A stretch of 64,000 nucleotides of DNA from Sulfurovum riftiae. GTDB lineage: Bacteria; Campylobacterota; Campylobacteria; Campylobacterales; Sulfurovaceae. Positions within the stretch are counted from its first letter, which is position 1. The number at the start of each line of letters is the position of its first letter. The translations under genes were made by a program, and so were the position numbers. The notes beneath the pieces were generated by a model. The model did not search any database and was not told where the DNA came from. It saw only the letters and a program-made list of their open reading frames with translations. The DNA lies in NCBI RefSeq assembly GCF_001595645.1, contig NZ_LNKT01000023.1, positions 124,001 through 188,000 of the forward strand. The letters run 5' to 3'. Positions 49,347 to 59,700 of the stretch are shown in pieces.

Positions 49347-50201
49347 ATGCAGGTAGATATTCGACCCATACAGTCTGCTCTTAATGAAGAGATTATCAGT
49401 ATAGATCTTTTGACGCAGGGGCAGATAGGCCCTATCTATACACTCCAAACGACTGACAGCAAATACCTTCTCAAAACATCCGACCCTTCAGAAAGACTTA
49501 TCACCGAAGCCAGAATGCTGAAAGATATTAAAAAATATGAAATCAGTGTTCCTGCAGTTCATGCTGTCTCTGACTCTTACCTTCTTATGGAGTATATCCA
49601 AGAGGAGAGGGTGGATGTCAAAAAAAGTGAAGTGATGGCAGCCGATCTGCTCAGCCGTCTGCACCGTGTGACGAATGAAAGCAGAATGTACGGTTACTGG
49701 TACGATACCACCATCGGACCGTTCGAACAGCTCAACGAACAGACTCAATACAACTGGACACTTTTCCTTGGACAGATGCGCATCATGCCTATGGCGAGGA
49801 TCGCATATGACAAAGGGTACCTCCCAAAGGAGGTTGTTGCCCGGTTTGAAGGCCTGTGCAGGGACTTGTACAAATATATCGATATGGGTACGATCACTCC
49901 CTCACTGCTGCACGGCGATCTGTGGAGCGGAAATATATTATTTAATATTAGAGAAGCCGTCCTCATCGATCCGGCGATCTATTTTGGGGACAGAGAAATG
50001 GAACTCGCTTTCATCCTTCTCTTCGATACGTTCGGAGAGACCTTTTTTGAACACTACGCAGAAGTGCATCCGCTGAGCAGAGAGTTCCATGAAACGAAGG
50101 TGCCGATCTATCAGCTCTATCCTCTTCTGGTGCATGTGGCCATTTATGGGAAAAGCTACCTGCCGGCACTGGAAAAAAGATTGAAGCAGTTGAAGGTGTA
50201 G
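49347..50201 (+). CDS. Fructosamine-kinase-like phosphotransferase
   Basis: A 284-residue kinase of the fructosamine/ketosamine-3-kinase family. The nucleotide loop is QIGPIYTLQTTDSKYLLKTSD, and catalytic loop LLHGDLWSGNILF with DPAIYFGDREMELAF follows. Such enzymes phosphorylate sugars on glycated amines so that they fall off, as a repair step. The stop codon TAG is the first triplet of the MITE-like element that follows. Upstream is a hairpin repeat instead of a clean promoter. Confidence 0.86.
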   Translation: MQVDIRPIQSALNEEIISIDLLTQGQIGPIYTLQTTDSKYLLKTSDPSERLITEARMLKDIKKYEISVPAVHAVSDSYLLMEYIQEERVDVKKSEVMAADLLSRLHRVTNESRMYGYWYDTTIGPFEQLNEQTQYNWTLFLGQMRIMPMARIAYDKGYLPKEVVARFEGLCRDLYKYIDMGTITPSLLHGDLWSGNILFNIREAVLIDPAIYFGDREMELAFILLFDTFGETFFEHYAEVHPLSREFHETKVPIYQLYPLLVHVAIYGKSYLPALEKRLKQLKV

Positions 50202-50350
50202 GGTGGGCATGGCCCACCACCAAAGGGAAATGGCATATAAACAAAATTCACACCGAAAGGTCAAGATATAGCTTGAATGTTTGTTGGCCTTTCGGCAAGA
50301 ACATAGATCAGCAGATATATTGTCCTTAACGGTGGGCAATGCCCACCCTA
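50199..50350. mobile_element. MITE-like 152-bp element with GGTGGGC ends
   Basis: The ends are TAGGGTGGGCATGGCCCACC (50199-50218) and GGTGGGCAATGCCCACCCTA (50331-50350), an inverted pair with one mismatch. Each end can also form its own hairpin. Inside, CCGAAAGG (50253-50260) pairs with CCTTTCGG (50288-50295), and TCAAG with CTTGA. There is no coding frame. It looks like a non-autonomous mobile element or a BIME-like pair of palindromes. Confidence 0.6.
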
Positions 50351-50386
50351 CAGTGATTTTAAAATATTAAAAAAGGAACAACCTTG

Positions 50387-50869
50387 ATGAAAAAGTGGAT
50401 CAAAGAGATACTGATAGGGGCGGTACTTGTTTTTATATTATCTAATATAATAAGTTATCTTCGCAAACCGGAACTGGATTCATCACAGTTGCCGACCGCA
50501 ACAGTGCAGCTTGTGGACGGTACTTCTTACCGTTTGAAGAAGGGACAACCAGTAATGATACATTTTTGGGCGACATGGTGCCGCACCTGCAAGATGGAAG
50601 CGGCGAATATTGAGCATGTGTCCAAAAAGTATGAAGTGCTGACCATTGCGGTCAAGTCCGGAGATGATGGGAAAATAAAGCGATATCTCCGTGAGAAAGG
50701 GCTCTCCTTCAGGGTCCTTAATGATGCAGAGGGCAGCTGGGCACAAGCGTTCAGGGTAAAGGCTTTTCCCACGACGTTCATTTATGATGGGAAGGGGGAG
50801 CTGAAGTTCACCGAAGTAGGCTATACCACTACGGCAGGTTTATTGGCCCGCATGGCACTTGTTGAATGA
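50387..50869 (+). CDS. Membrane-anchored thioredoxin-like redoxin (TlpA/ScsD-like)
   Basis: A 160-residue protein with an N-terminal membrane helix (IGAVLVFILSNIISYL) and a periplasmic thioredoxin fold with FWATWCRTCKMEA and the cis-proline KAFPTTFIYDG. The WCRTC active site and size resemble ScsD/TlpA, which supply electrons to oxidised periplasmic proteins or in cytochrome assembly. ATG 50384 is directly before and equally possible. No cytochrome assembly gene is nearby. Confidence 0.83.
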   Translation: MKKWIKEILIGAVLVFILSNIISYLRKPELDSSQLPTATVQLVDGTSYRLKKGQPVMIHFWATWCRTCKMEAANIEHVSKKYEVLTIAVKSGDDGKIKRYLREKGLSFRVLNDAEGSWAQAFRVKAFPTTFIYDGKGELKFTEVGYTTTAGLLARMALVE

Positions 50870-50968
50870 TACTAGATAGATAAACTTATATTCATGCGCT
50901 TTTGTGATAAAGATACAATTTTTTTATGCTAAGATAATCTATACCAAAACTTTAAAAGGAGTGAAAGA

Positions 50969-52048
50969 ATGAAAGTAAATACGAAACATTTTGTAAAGAG
51001 GGGTGTAATGGGGCTTTCCATTGCCTGTGCATCACTGATCATGCTGGGGACAAGTCCGGTTCAAGCGAAAGGTCCGGTACCTGCAACGACAGTGAAAACA
51101 GAGGTAAAGAAAACCTCTTTGACCGAAGAGCGTATCAATGCGGTACTTAAAGAAGCCTATGAGAAGTTCAAGAATGACCAGGGCGGAAAGAATGCGGATT
51201 ACATCAAAGCTCTGGCTGAGGTTGATTCAAAGATCTTCGGTATCACACTTGTAACACCGGATGGCAAGGTCTATGAGATCGGTGACACGAAAGCCGAAGT
51301 CTCCATTCAGTCCATTTCCAAAGTATTTACTGCTGCACTGGTGATCCAGGAGAAAGGGGAGAAGTTCCTTCAGGAGAAGATTGGGGTAAATGCGACAGGT
51401 TTGGCATTCAACTCTATCATTGCGATCGAGCTTCATGATGGAAGTGCTTCCAACCCATTCGTCAATGCAGGGGCTATCCAGTCCACTTCATGGGTTGAAG
51501 CCAAAGATTCCAAAGAGAGATGGGCGAAGATCTATGGAAACATGGATGCCTTTGCAGGAAAGAAACTGAATTTCAACGAAGTGGTCTATGACTCCGAAGT
51601 TAATGACAACAAAAGAAATCAGGCGATCTCCAAGATCCTCGATGCCTATGGCAGAATGGGGTCCGACCCGCTTGAAGCGACAACGGTTTACACAAAACAG
51701 TGTTCTGTCAATATCTCTTCGCATGATCTGGGTGTCATGGGAGCGACCTTTGCCAACCATGGTGTCAACCCGGTAACAGGCAAAAAAGTGATCGACAGTA
51801 AATATGTTTCCAAGATCCTTGCTGTGATGGCAACAGCAGGTCTGTATGACAATGCCGGTGACTGGCTCTACCTTACCGGTACACCTGCCAAGTCCGGTGT
51901 AGGCGGGGGGATCCTTGCGGTCGTTCCGGGCAAGATGGGTATTGGTGTTGTCTCACCACCGCTTGACAAGTTTGGTAACTCTGTAAGAGGCCAGAAAGCA
52001 GCTGCGTACATCATCGACAAACTGGGTATCAACCCATTAGCACAGTAA
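50969..52048 (+). CDS. glsA: Exported glutaminase
   Basis: A 359-residue glutaminase. The catalytic Ser-x-x-Lys is in IQSISKVF (Ser115, Lys118), followed by NPFVNAGAIQ, NQAISKILDAYGRMG and the C-terminal GVGGGILAVVPGKMGIGVVSPPLD. It hydrolyses glutamine to glutamate and ammonia. Most bacterial forms are cytosolic and about 310 residues; this one has a 33-residue signal peptide (cut near VQA-K), so it works in the periplasm. It is followed 10 bases later by a porin and then an AspT-type transporter, suggesting one unit for amino acid use. Confidence 0.93.
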   Translation: MKVNTKHFVKRGVMGLSIACASLIMLGTSPVQAKGPVPATTVKTEVKKTSLTEERINAVLKEAYEKFKNDQGGKNADYIKALAEVDSKIFGITLVTPDGKVYEIGDTKAEVSIQSISKVFTAALVIQEKGEKFLQEKIGVNATGLAFNSIIAIELHDGSASNPFVNAGAIQSTSWVEAKDSKERWAKIYGNMDAFAGKKLNFNEVVYDSEVNDNKRNQAISKILDAYGRMGSDPLEATTVYTKQCSVNISSHDLGVMGATFANHGVNPVTGKKVIDSKYVSKILAVMATAGLYDNAGDWLYLTGTPAKSGVGGGILAVVPGKMGIGVVSPPLDKFGNSVRGQKAAAYIIDKLGINPLAQ

Positions 52049-52058
52049 GGAGTGAAAG

Positions 52059-53501
52059 ATGAAAATTTCTTATTCTAAACTTACAGTGGCACTGTTGTTT
52101 GCCACTTCTGTTTCTACTTCACTTTATGCATCGGAAACGATAGTAAATACGAAAAATGAAACAGTCGATGATGATCACGCTTACGAAACGGTAACACATG
52201 AAAATGAAAAAAAAGATGGATATGATCTTGGTAACGGTTGGAAAGTTACCGGTGACCTGCGTGCAGGTTATTTGAATTATGATTATAGTAATCCACCTTC
52301 ACATTTTGATAGTGACGGTAAAATTGTAGGGAGAGATCCAAATATCAATAAAGGTCATGCTGATTCAAATGGTGTTTATTTGATTCCTAAAATTTCTATC
52401 AGTTCACCAAATTACAATGGGTTTACATTCAAGATCACCGGTGCGGCTGCAACGGACTTTGGTATAAATGATGAACTCGATGAGCAGAGAAACTTTGTAT
52501 TCGATCCGGTAGAACGAGAATCCTTTGCCATTTTGCAGGAAGCTTACCTTGCATACGAAACAGCAGACGGTGCACATAAGTTCCTTGCTGGTGCGAAAGA
52601 GATCGTAACGCCAATGGTAGATGCGGATGACTGGTATATGCTGGCAAACAGTTTCCAGGGTGCATATTACATGAATAAGAGTTTCGAGAATATCATGATG
52701 GCCGGAGGCTATTTCTACAAGATGGCTGGTGTATGGGACAGTGGTGCCAACGGTACAGAGTGGCATACGATGTCCGATGCCAGTTTCGTGGATGGTGGTT
52801 ACAAGGAGCTTGCCGGAGATGAAGGTGTCTGGACAGGTGTTTTCCAGTATTCCGATGAGACGCACAATCTGCAGATCTGGGATTACTATATGCAGGATTA
52901 TTACAATACCTTCTTTGCACAGTATGACTATACGGGTAAAGCGGAAGGTTTCAGTTATGATGTCGGTCTACAGCTCATTGATTTCCAGGGTGTAGGCGGT
53001 TTGGAAGATTACTATCAGGATGTCCTTGGAGGCAGAGCGATCGATTATAGTATTTATTCACTGAGAGCCAATGCAAAACATGACAACGGCTTTGACCTTG
53101 CATTGGGAGCATCCTTCTATACAGATGGAGACGGAACAGGGGATACACTTGGTGCATGGGGTGCTTATCCATACTTTGCGAACGGGATGATCTTTCACTT
53201 TTTTGAAGCGGGTAGCCTAAGAAATGCAAACTCTTACAAAGTACAGCTTGGTTATGATTTTGCCAAGCAGGGAGTCGATGGTCTATGGATCGGTGCACGG
53301 TATACCTATTTCGATCTGGATCCTGAGTATTCTATCTCATCTTCAACAGGTCTGGGACAGGATTTCCAAAAAAATTACGGTCTTCGTGTAAGTTATAACG
53401 ATCCTTCCGGTATCTACTTTACAGGAACCTATGAATATGTAGATCTTGATCAGCAGCCTGAAATATCGTCACTTAGATTGATTGGCGGATATAAATTCTA
53501 A
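52059..53501 (+). CDS. Outer-membrane porin, Opr/Omp family
   Basis: A 480-residue protein with a signal peptide (cut near LYA-S) and a predicted barrel of about 18 strands (WKVTGDLRAGYLNYDYSN, NGFTFKITGAAATDFG, YFTGTYEYVDLDQQP) ending in LRLIGGYKF. The type is the epsilonproteobacterial OprD-like porin. It likely lets glutamine or glutamate through the outer membrane, an inference from the glutaminase ten bases upstream. AAGGAG precedes the ATG. Confidence 0.83.
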   Translation: MKISYSKLTVALLFATSVSTSLYASETIVNTKNETVDDDHAYETVTHENEKKDGYDLGNGWKVTGDLRAGYLNYDYSNPPSHFDSDGKIVGRDPNINKGHADSNGVYLIPKISISSPNYNGFTFKITGAAATDFGINDELDEQRNFVFDPVERESFAILQEAYLAYETADGAHKFLAGAKEIVTPMVDADDWYMLANSFQGAYYMNKSFENIMMAGGYFYKMAGVWDSGANGTEWHTMSDASFVDGGYKELAGDEGVWTGVFQYSDETHNLQIWDYYMQDYYNTFFAQYDYTGKAEGFSYDVGLQLIDFQGVGGLEDYYQDVLGGRAIDYSIYSLRANAKHDNGFDLALGASFYTDGDGTGDTLGAWGAYPYFANGMIFHFFEAGSLRNANSYKVQLGYDFAKQGVDGLWIGARYTYFDLDPEYSISSSTGLGQDFQKNYGLRVSYNDPSGIYFTGTYEYVDLDQQPEISSLRLIGGYKF

Positions 53502-53539
53502 AAATAGTTGATAAATAAACGAAAAAGGAGGGGAGAGGT

Positions 53540-55210
53540 TTGGATATAGCACACATTGATCAATCGATCCTTCCCTTTTTGCATGATCATCTTGATCTCT
53601 CCTTTTTCCTTGTACTGGGCATAGGATACCTCATTGGAAAGATCCGTTTCGGTCCTGTCTCACTGGGTTCCGTTGCCGGTGTGCTTTTTGCCGGTCTGAT
53701 CTTTGGATACTTCGGTTTCAAGATTTCAAGTGCCGCCCAGATGATCGGTTTTTCCCTCTTTATTTTCTCTGTCGGGTACCAGGCGGGTCCCGGATTCGTC
53801 GCAGTCCTCAAGCAGGATGGATTGAAGTATTTTGCACTTGCTGTGGTGGTCGCTTCGACCGGTTTCTTCATAGCCGCGGCCTGGGCCTATTTCCTTTCTC
53901 TGCCGCCGGGTATGTCCGCAGGACTGCTTTCCGGAGGCCTGACCTCTTCACCTACACTGGCAGCAGCACAGGATGCAGTACAGTCAGGAAGCGTAGCCAT
54001 GAAAGAGGGGTGGACGCAGGATCAGCTCATTAAAAATATGTCGATGGGCTATGCGGTCACCTACATTTTTGGTCTGGTAGGGTTGATCATGGTGGTTCAG
54101 TATCTGCCCAAGTTCTTGGGAATAGACCTGCCGCAGGAGGCTCGGAATTTCAATTCAGAAGATGAGGAGAGTACTTCCCTGCCAAGCAACGTGGTATTGC
54201 GTACCTATCGTATCACTGATCCGAAGATCGAAACGATGGGACTGGATGAATTGAGAGAGAAGTATTGGGACCATCGTTCGGTTGTGAAGGTCAAACGTGA
54301 TGATAAATTCTACCCTATAGATGAGAACGGTCTAAAAGTGGGTGATGTGATCGAGGTGCTTGGTACGCGCAGGTATTTTGCCGAGAAGATCTCCAAGATT
54401 GCCGAAGAGATCGTGCCGGAATGGAAGAGTGATGATGTACAGGACAGTGCACAGATCATTGTTGAGAATGATGATGTGATCGGGCATACACTGAAAGAAC
54501 TTGCCATTCACAGACGTTTTGGTCTGATGCTGATGGAGATACGCCGCAAAGGAAAACGCATCGAGTATGATGAAAATACCGTATTGCAAAAGAATGATGT
54601 AGTTACCGTGCTGGGTACCCCGCACCAGATCGAAGCAATGGGTGAGTATATGGGTAAAGTGGAACGTGCAGGGGTGGAGACCGACATGGTCACACTCTCT
54701 TTCGGTATCGTGGCCGGTCTTTTCATAGGGACATTGAGTGTAGTCGTCGGAGGGGTTTCCATAGGTTTGGGCTCGGCAGGCGGATTGCTTGTCTCCGGTC
54801 TCTTCATCGGTTTCAGGCGCAGTATCAAGCCGACTTTCGGGCAGCTGCCCGAAGCGACGCGCTGGTTCCTTATGGAGTTCGGACTGCTTCTCTTTATGGT
54901 AGGTGTCGGTATGCGTGCGGGAAGCGGCATCATCGGTACACTGCAGCAGAACGGTATGACCCTGGTCATCGCCGGCATCTGTGTTACGGTCATTCCTATT
55001 TTTGTAGGCTACTTCGTAGGACGAAAATTTCTTAATATCTCTCCGGCACTCATCTTTGGTGCCATTACCGGTGCCATGACAAGCGGGGCGGCACTCTCTG
55101 TGGTCATCAAAGAGGCGAAGAGTCCTGTACCCGCACTGGGCTATACCGGCACATATGCTTTTGCCAATGTCCTCCTGGTGATCGCCGGTAGTCTCATCAT
55201 GATTTTTTAA
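53540..55210 (+). CDS. AspT/YidE-family transporter with two TrkA-C domains
   Basis: A 556-residue inner-membrane protein with two bundles of five or six helices on either side of a cytosolic pair of RCK/TrkA-C domains (about 215-385). The helix blocks GLTSSPTLAAAQDA and the later GAITGAMTSGAALSVV are the duplicated core of the aspartate:alanine exchanger family. The fitting substrate here is an amino acid such as glutamate or aspartate. The TTG start has AAGGAGG eight bases upstream. The gene lies 38 bases after the porin and is probably the last of the glutaminase unit. Confidence 0.87.
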   Translation: MDIAHIDQSILPFLHDHLDLSFFLVLGIGYLIGKIRFGPVSLGSVAGVLFAGLIFGYFGFKISSAAQMIGFSLFIFSVGYQAGPGFVAVLKQDGLKYFALAVVVASTGFFIAAAWAYFLSLPPGMSAGLLSGGLTSSPTLAAAQDAVQSGSVAMKEGWTQDQLIKNMSMGYAVTYIFGLVGLIMVVQYLPKFLGIDLPQEARNFNSEDEESTSLPSNVVLRTYRITDPKIETMGLDELREKYWDHRSVVKVKRDDKFYPIDENGLKVGDVIEVLGTRRYFAEKISKIAEEIVPEWKSDDVQDSAQIIVENDDVIGHTLKELAIHRRFGLMLMEIRRKGKRIEYDENTVLQKNDVVTVLGTPHQIEAMGEYMGKVERAGVETDMVTLSFGIVAGLFIGTLSVVVGGVSIGLGSAGGLLVSGLFIGFRRSIKPTFGQLPEATRWFLMEFGLLLFMVGVGMRAGSGIIGTLQQNGMTLVIAGICVTVIPIFVGYFVGRKFLNISPALIFGAITGAMTSGAALSVVIKEAKSPVPALGYTGTYAFANVLLVIAGSLIMIF

Positions 55211-55272
55211 TAGATACTTTTAAAAAAAGAAGAGTAAAATACGCACAACATTAACAGATTAAAGGAAAAACG

Positions 55273-55617
55273 ATGGAAAATATCCCAAATTGTCCAAAAT
55301 GCGGTAGTGAATATACTTATGAGGACGGTGAACTCTATATCTGTCCCGAGTGTGCGTATGAGTGGAGTAAAAATGCAGAAGCCGATGCTGAAGAAGAACT
55401 GATAGTAAGAGATGCCAACGGCAATATCCTCGAAGATGGCGATACGGTCACCGTTATCAAAGACCTGAAGGTCAAAGGCAGCAGCGGTGGAATCAAAGTC
55501 GGTACCAAGATCAAGGGGATCAGACTTGTCGAAGGCAGCGACGGCCACAATATTGACTGTAAAGTACCCGGTGTCGGTGCGATCAAGCTGAAGCAGGAAT
55601 TTGTAAAAAAAGTGTAA
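55273..55617 (+). CDS. yjdM: YjdM (PhnA) family protein
   Basis: A 114-residue protein with an N-terminal zinc ribbon ([25 protein letters not shown]) and the C-terminal PhnA domain ([27 protein letters not shown], then [28 protein letters not shown]). In spite of the old name it is not clearly involved in phosphonate use. Length and all motifs are standard. It is a single gene with AAAGGA upstream. Confidence 0.92.
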   Translation: MENIPNCPKCGSEYTYEDGELYICPECAYEWSKNAEADAEEELIVRDANGNILEDGDTVTVIKDLKVKGSSGGIKVGTKIKGIRLVEGSDGHNIDCKVPGVGAIKLKQEFVKKV

Positions 55618-55657
55618 CTCTTTTTTTGAAAATGGAGTTCCTCAAAAAACTTTAAGA

Positions 55658-55682
55658 GGATCTTCTCTCCGGGAGGAGATCC
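55658..55682. terminator. Bidirectional terminator hairpin
   Basis: GGATCTTCTCTCC pairs with GGGAGGAGATCC with one bulge, between the convergent ends of yjdM and a small lipoprotein gene. It would fold in transcripts from both sides. The T-rich flank on the left (55618-55627) precedes it. Confidence 0.65.
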
Positions 55683-55846
55683 TATCTGTTCTGTACGGCA
55701 TTGTCCTGTTCTGCAAGCGCTTTCTGTTGCTCTACGACTGCAGGGTTAAGAGGCGTTTTGGGTGCTTCACCTTCTGCCTGGAAAGCCAGGTCTGTACATC
55801 CTGTCAGGAGAGCAGAGATCGTGAGGGTATAAAATAGTACTTTCAT
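55682..55846 (-). CDS. Small lipoprotein, 54 residues
   Basis: A small gene. From the ATG at 55846 it reads a short signal peptide with lipobox LLTGC (Cys17), then a polar tail rich in Ala, Glu and Gln (AEGEAPKTPLNPAVVEQQ). AAGGACA lies six bases upstream. The size and lipobox suggest a tethered outer-membrane lipoprotein; no family was recognised. It ends at the shared hairpin. Confidence 0.72.
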   Translation of the reverse strand: MKVLFYTLTISALLTGCTDLAFQAEGEAPKTPLNPAVVEQQKALAEQDNAVQNR

Positions 55847-55910
55847 ATAATGTCCTTGATGTTATTGAATAATAAAAAGCATAGCTTATCTTTCCTAAAT
55901 TTATCTCTAT

Positions 55911-56498
55911 CTACAACCCCTTCATGACGATATCGAACAGATATGCCACCTCTTGGTCCTCAAGGTGCAGTGTTTTCTGTGTCTTAAAGAAAGTGGCTAT
56001 CTTCTCTTTTGGAAGTGATGCAGAATAGAGGCATTCGGGATGTGCAGGGATGTAAGCCTGCATCAGTGACATCTGCTCCATAATGAGAGTTTCACAGATA
56101 TAACAGTTCTCCTCATCGTGTACCCGCCCTTCATACGCCAGCAGCTGTATGTAGCTTTCACAGACAATACGTTTGGGGTTCTGCTTCCCCCACTTTTTGG
56201 CTGCTCCAAGCAGCAGATCATAATAGAAACTCTCTATCTCTTCGGTATCTTTGAGATGGGGTTCGAAAAGTTTGATGAAATTGTGCCAGACCAAAAGCCG
56301 ATTCTTGTCAAAAAGCCATGGGAAACCGATGTGCGAGAGTGACCTCAGGCGCGGAAGGAACCTGCCGTCCTCCCCTTCGACCTCGAAGTCTACGAGGTTG
56401 CCCAGCTGGAGAATGGAGTGTCTTGCTCCGAAGAAACGGTAATAGGTTCTGACATCTTTGGATGTGAGTACCATAGCAATGGAATCTTCACTCTTCAC
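55911..56498 (-). CDS. recO: Recombination protein RecO (epsilonproteobacterial type)
   Basis: A RecO homologue of 195 residues from GTG 56498. The block TYYRFFGARHSILQLGNLVDFEVE and the late Cys pair ENCYICE fit the epsilonproteobacterial RecO, which loads RecA onto SSB-coated DNA. The conserved N-terminus of the family (roughly M-x-GFIL-x-x-RKVK) is encoded upstream of this GTG in frame, as IKGFILSVRK, without ATG, GTG or TTG. The true start could be the ATC at 56528, which has AGGTG five bases before it. The zinc-like region has only part of the usual cysteines. Confidence 0.8.
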   Translation of the reverse strand: MKSEDSIAMVLTSKDVRTYYRFFGARHSILQLGNLVDFEVEGEDGRFLPRLRSLSHIGFPWLFDKNRLLVWHNFIKLFEPHLKDTEEIESFYYDLLLGAAKKWGKQNPKRIVCESYIQLLAYEGRVHDEENCYICETLIMEQMSLMQAYIPAHPECLYSASLPKEKIATFFKTQKTLHLEDQEVAYLFDIVMKGL

Positions 56499-56720
56499 TT
56501 TGCGGACACTCAGTATGAACCCTTTGATATTACACCTCTATTTTTTCTTTCAATTATAGTAAAAATGATGTTAAAAAATGCGTACCATCAGGGTACGCAA
56601 CAGCGGGCGTTGGCAGATATTAATTAAAATCTAACGTATATTTAAGTATAATCATCACCATTTTGAACACTTATAGTTGCGCTATGAGCTGTTCTACTAT
56701 ACTATTTTTAAGGTTGAATT

Positions 56721-59700
56721 ATGAGAGATTTATTTACCTCGTTCAAGGACAATTGTGGATTCGGACTTCTCTGCTCCATCGACAATACACCTACCCATCA
56801 AAACTTGGAAGATGCCGTTACCTCGCTGTCGCGTATGATGCACAGAGGTGCGATCGCAGCGGACGGCAAGACAGGTGACGGTTCGGGACTTCTTCTCTCA
56901 CTTCCAAAAAGTTTCTTTGAAGCCGAAGCGGGCAAAGCAGGCATCGAGCTTCCCGAGAATTATGCAGTGGCGATGGTCTTCTCCAGAAAAGAATCCGATT
57001 TCAAGGTCATCGAACGTATCTGTGCGAACAACGACCTCAAGATCGTTTATGAGCGTACGGTCCCGGTAGATACCAATGCCCTTGGCGAGCAGGCACTGAC
57101 AACCCTTCCCAACATCAAGCAGATATTCGTTGCACCGCAGGGTGTCGTAGCGGTTGAGCGTTTCGAAGCATTGGTCTATCTCTCACGCAAAGAGATTGAA
57201 CATGAACTCAGAGATGACAGGGATTTCTATATTCCCTCTTTCTCGAGCAAAGTGATCTCCTACAAGGGGCTCGTGATGCCGACGCACATCAAAGAGTTCT
57301 ACAAAGACCTTGCAGACGAGAATTTCAAGATCTCTTTCTGTCTGTTCCACCAGCGTTTCTCCACCAATACGCTTCCCGAGTGGAGACTGGCACAGCCTTT
57401 CAGAATGATCGCACACAACGGTGAGATCAACTCTGTGACCGCCAATCGTTTCAACGTCAAGGCCAAAATGGCAGCGGTGAAGTCGGAAGTATTTACCGAT
57501 GAAGAGATGCAGCGCCTTACCGATGTAATCCAGGACCGCATGAGTGACTCTGCCAGCCTTGACAACTTTATGGAGTTCCTCCGCGTCAACGGTGTGGACT
57601 TCTTCAAAGCGGCACGTTCACTTGTACCGGCACCATGGCACAATGCACCGCAGATGGACGGTGACCTCAGAGCATTCTATGAGTATGCATCGACCTGTTT
57701 CGAGCCGTGGGACGGACCGGCAGCGGTAAGTATGACGGACGGGCGCTACATCGGATGTGTACTTGACAGAAACGGACTGAGACCTTCAAAATACATTATT
57801 ACGACAGACAAGAGGCTCTTGATCACCTCCGAGTATGGGGTTTTGAATATTCCTGATGAGCAGATCGTCGAGCGTGGACGTTTGCAGTCAGGTGAGATGA
57901 TGGGAGTAGACCTCAAATACGGAAGGGTATTGAAGTCCAACGACATCGATGACTACCTCAAGTCCATGTACCCGTACAACAAGTGGCTCAGCCAGAATAT
58001 GAGCTACCTGCAGGAGCATGTACCTACCGCCAAAGTGGATGTGGTATCCAAAGACCACAAAGAGATGGAAGCCAAACAGCGTTACTTCAACTACACGCTT
58101 GAAGTGATGAGAGAGGTGATCAAACCGATGATCGCCGAGGGTAAAGAGACTACGGGTGCAATGGGTGACGATACACCGATCGCAGCCTTCTCGACCGAGC
58201 AGAGGAATTTTACGGATTTCTTCAAACAGAAGTTCGCACAGGTGACCAACCCACCGATCGACCCGATCAGAGAGAAGACCGTGATGAGTCTCAACACCGG
58301 TTTTGGTGAAGTCAGGAACGTACTCTCCGATGATGCTGAACATGCAAAACGTCTCAAAACCGTTCTGCCTGTCATGTCTGCCGAGAAATTTGCCATTCTC
58401 AAAGAGTTCGGTGATGAGAACAATGAGAAATACGACCCGGTCTACAAAGCGAGATGTTATGACACGACCTACACTACGGACCTGAGAGGAAGCCTTAACA
58501 AGCTTGTAGACACGATCGTCGAAGACGTGCGCAATGACGGTGTCAGAACGATCATCCTTGATGACAGAGGCTTGAACGATGAGACCAAAGTGATCCCGAT
58601 GCTGATGCTGATAGGACGTTTGAGCCAGGTACTGCTTGAAGAGCAGCTCAGACACCTTACAAGTATCGTCGCTGTAACAGGAGAGGTCTTCGACCCTCAC
58701 TCTGCAGCCTGTATGATAGGCTACGGTGCGGCAGCGATCTATCCGTACCTGCTTTACTACACGGTAGAACAGCTTTCTGAAGATGTGTATGACATGAAAA
58801 TGAACCTCAAACGTTTCAGACGTGCCATGGGTGCAGGTCTTTTGAAGATCATGTCAAAGATGGGTATCTCGACCATTTCTTCCTACAGGAACTCCAGACT
58901 CTTCGATACAATCGGTCTGGGTGAAGAGATCGTCAGCGAGTGTTTCATCGGTACACACGGTCTGCTGAAAGGATTGGGATATGAAGATATAGATCAGCGT
59001 CTCAATACCTACCACAATCGTGCCTTTACCAATGCTTTTGAAGGTAAGAAAAATGCGCTTTACAAAGGCGGTTTCTACAAATATAAAAAAGGAGAAGAGT
59101 ACCACGACTTCTCCAGACCGGTCATCACTGCAATCCAGACTGCCGCAGAGAGCGGAAGCAAAGAGGATTACAAAAAACTTTCGGAAATGATCGACAAAAG
59201 GGACAAGAAGTTCATTCGTGACTTTTTTGAACTCAACTCTGACAGAGCACCGATCAGTATCGATGAGGTAGAGCCTGTTTCCGAAATATTCAAACGTTTT
59301 TCAACTGCAGCAATGTCCATGGGGTCCATCTCTCAGGAAGCCCATGAAGTACTTGCCGAAGCGATGAACACCATCGGTGCGAAATCGAACTCGGGTGAGG
59401 GTGGCGAAGATCCGGAACGTTACGGGACTATCAAGAATTCAAAGATCAAACAGATCGCTTCGGGACGATTCGGTGTGACACCGGAGTATCTGCGTTCAGC
59501 AGAAGAGATTCAGATCAAAGTGGCGCAGGGTGCAAAACCGGGTGAGGGCGGACAGCTCCCGGGTTCAAAAGTTTCTCCGCTGATCGCGAAGTTGAGATTC
59601 ACCAAGCCTGGTGTGACACTCATTTCACCGCCGCCGCACCATGATATCTACTCCATTGAGGATCTGGCACAGCTGATCTTCGATATGAAGCAGATCAATC

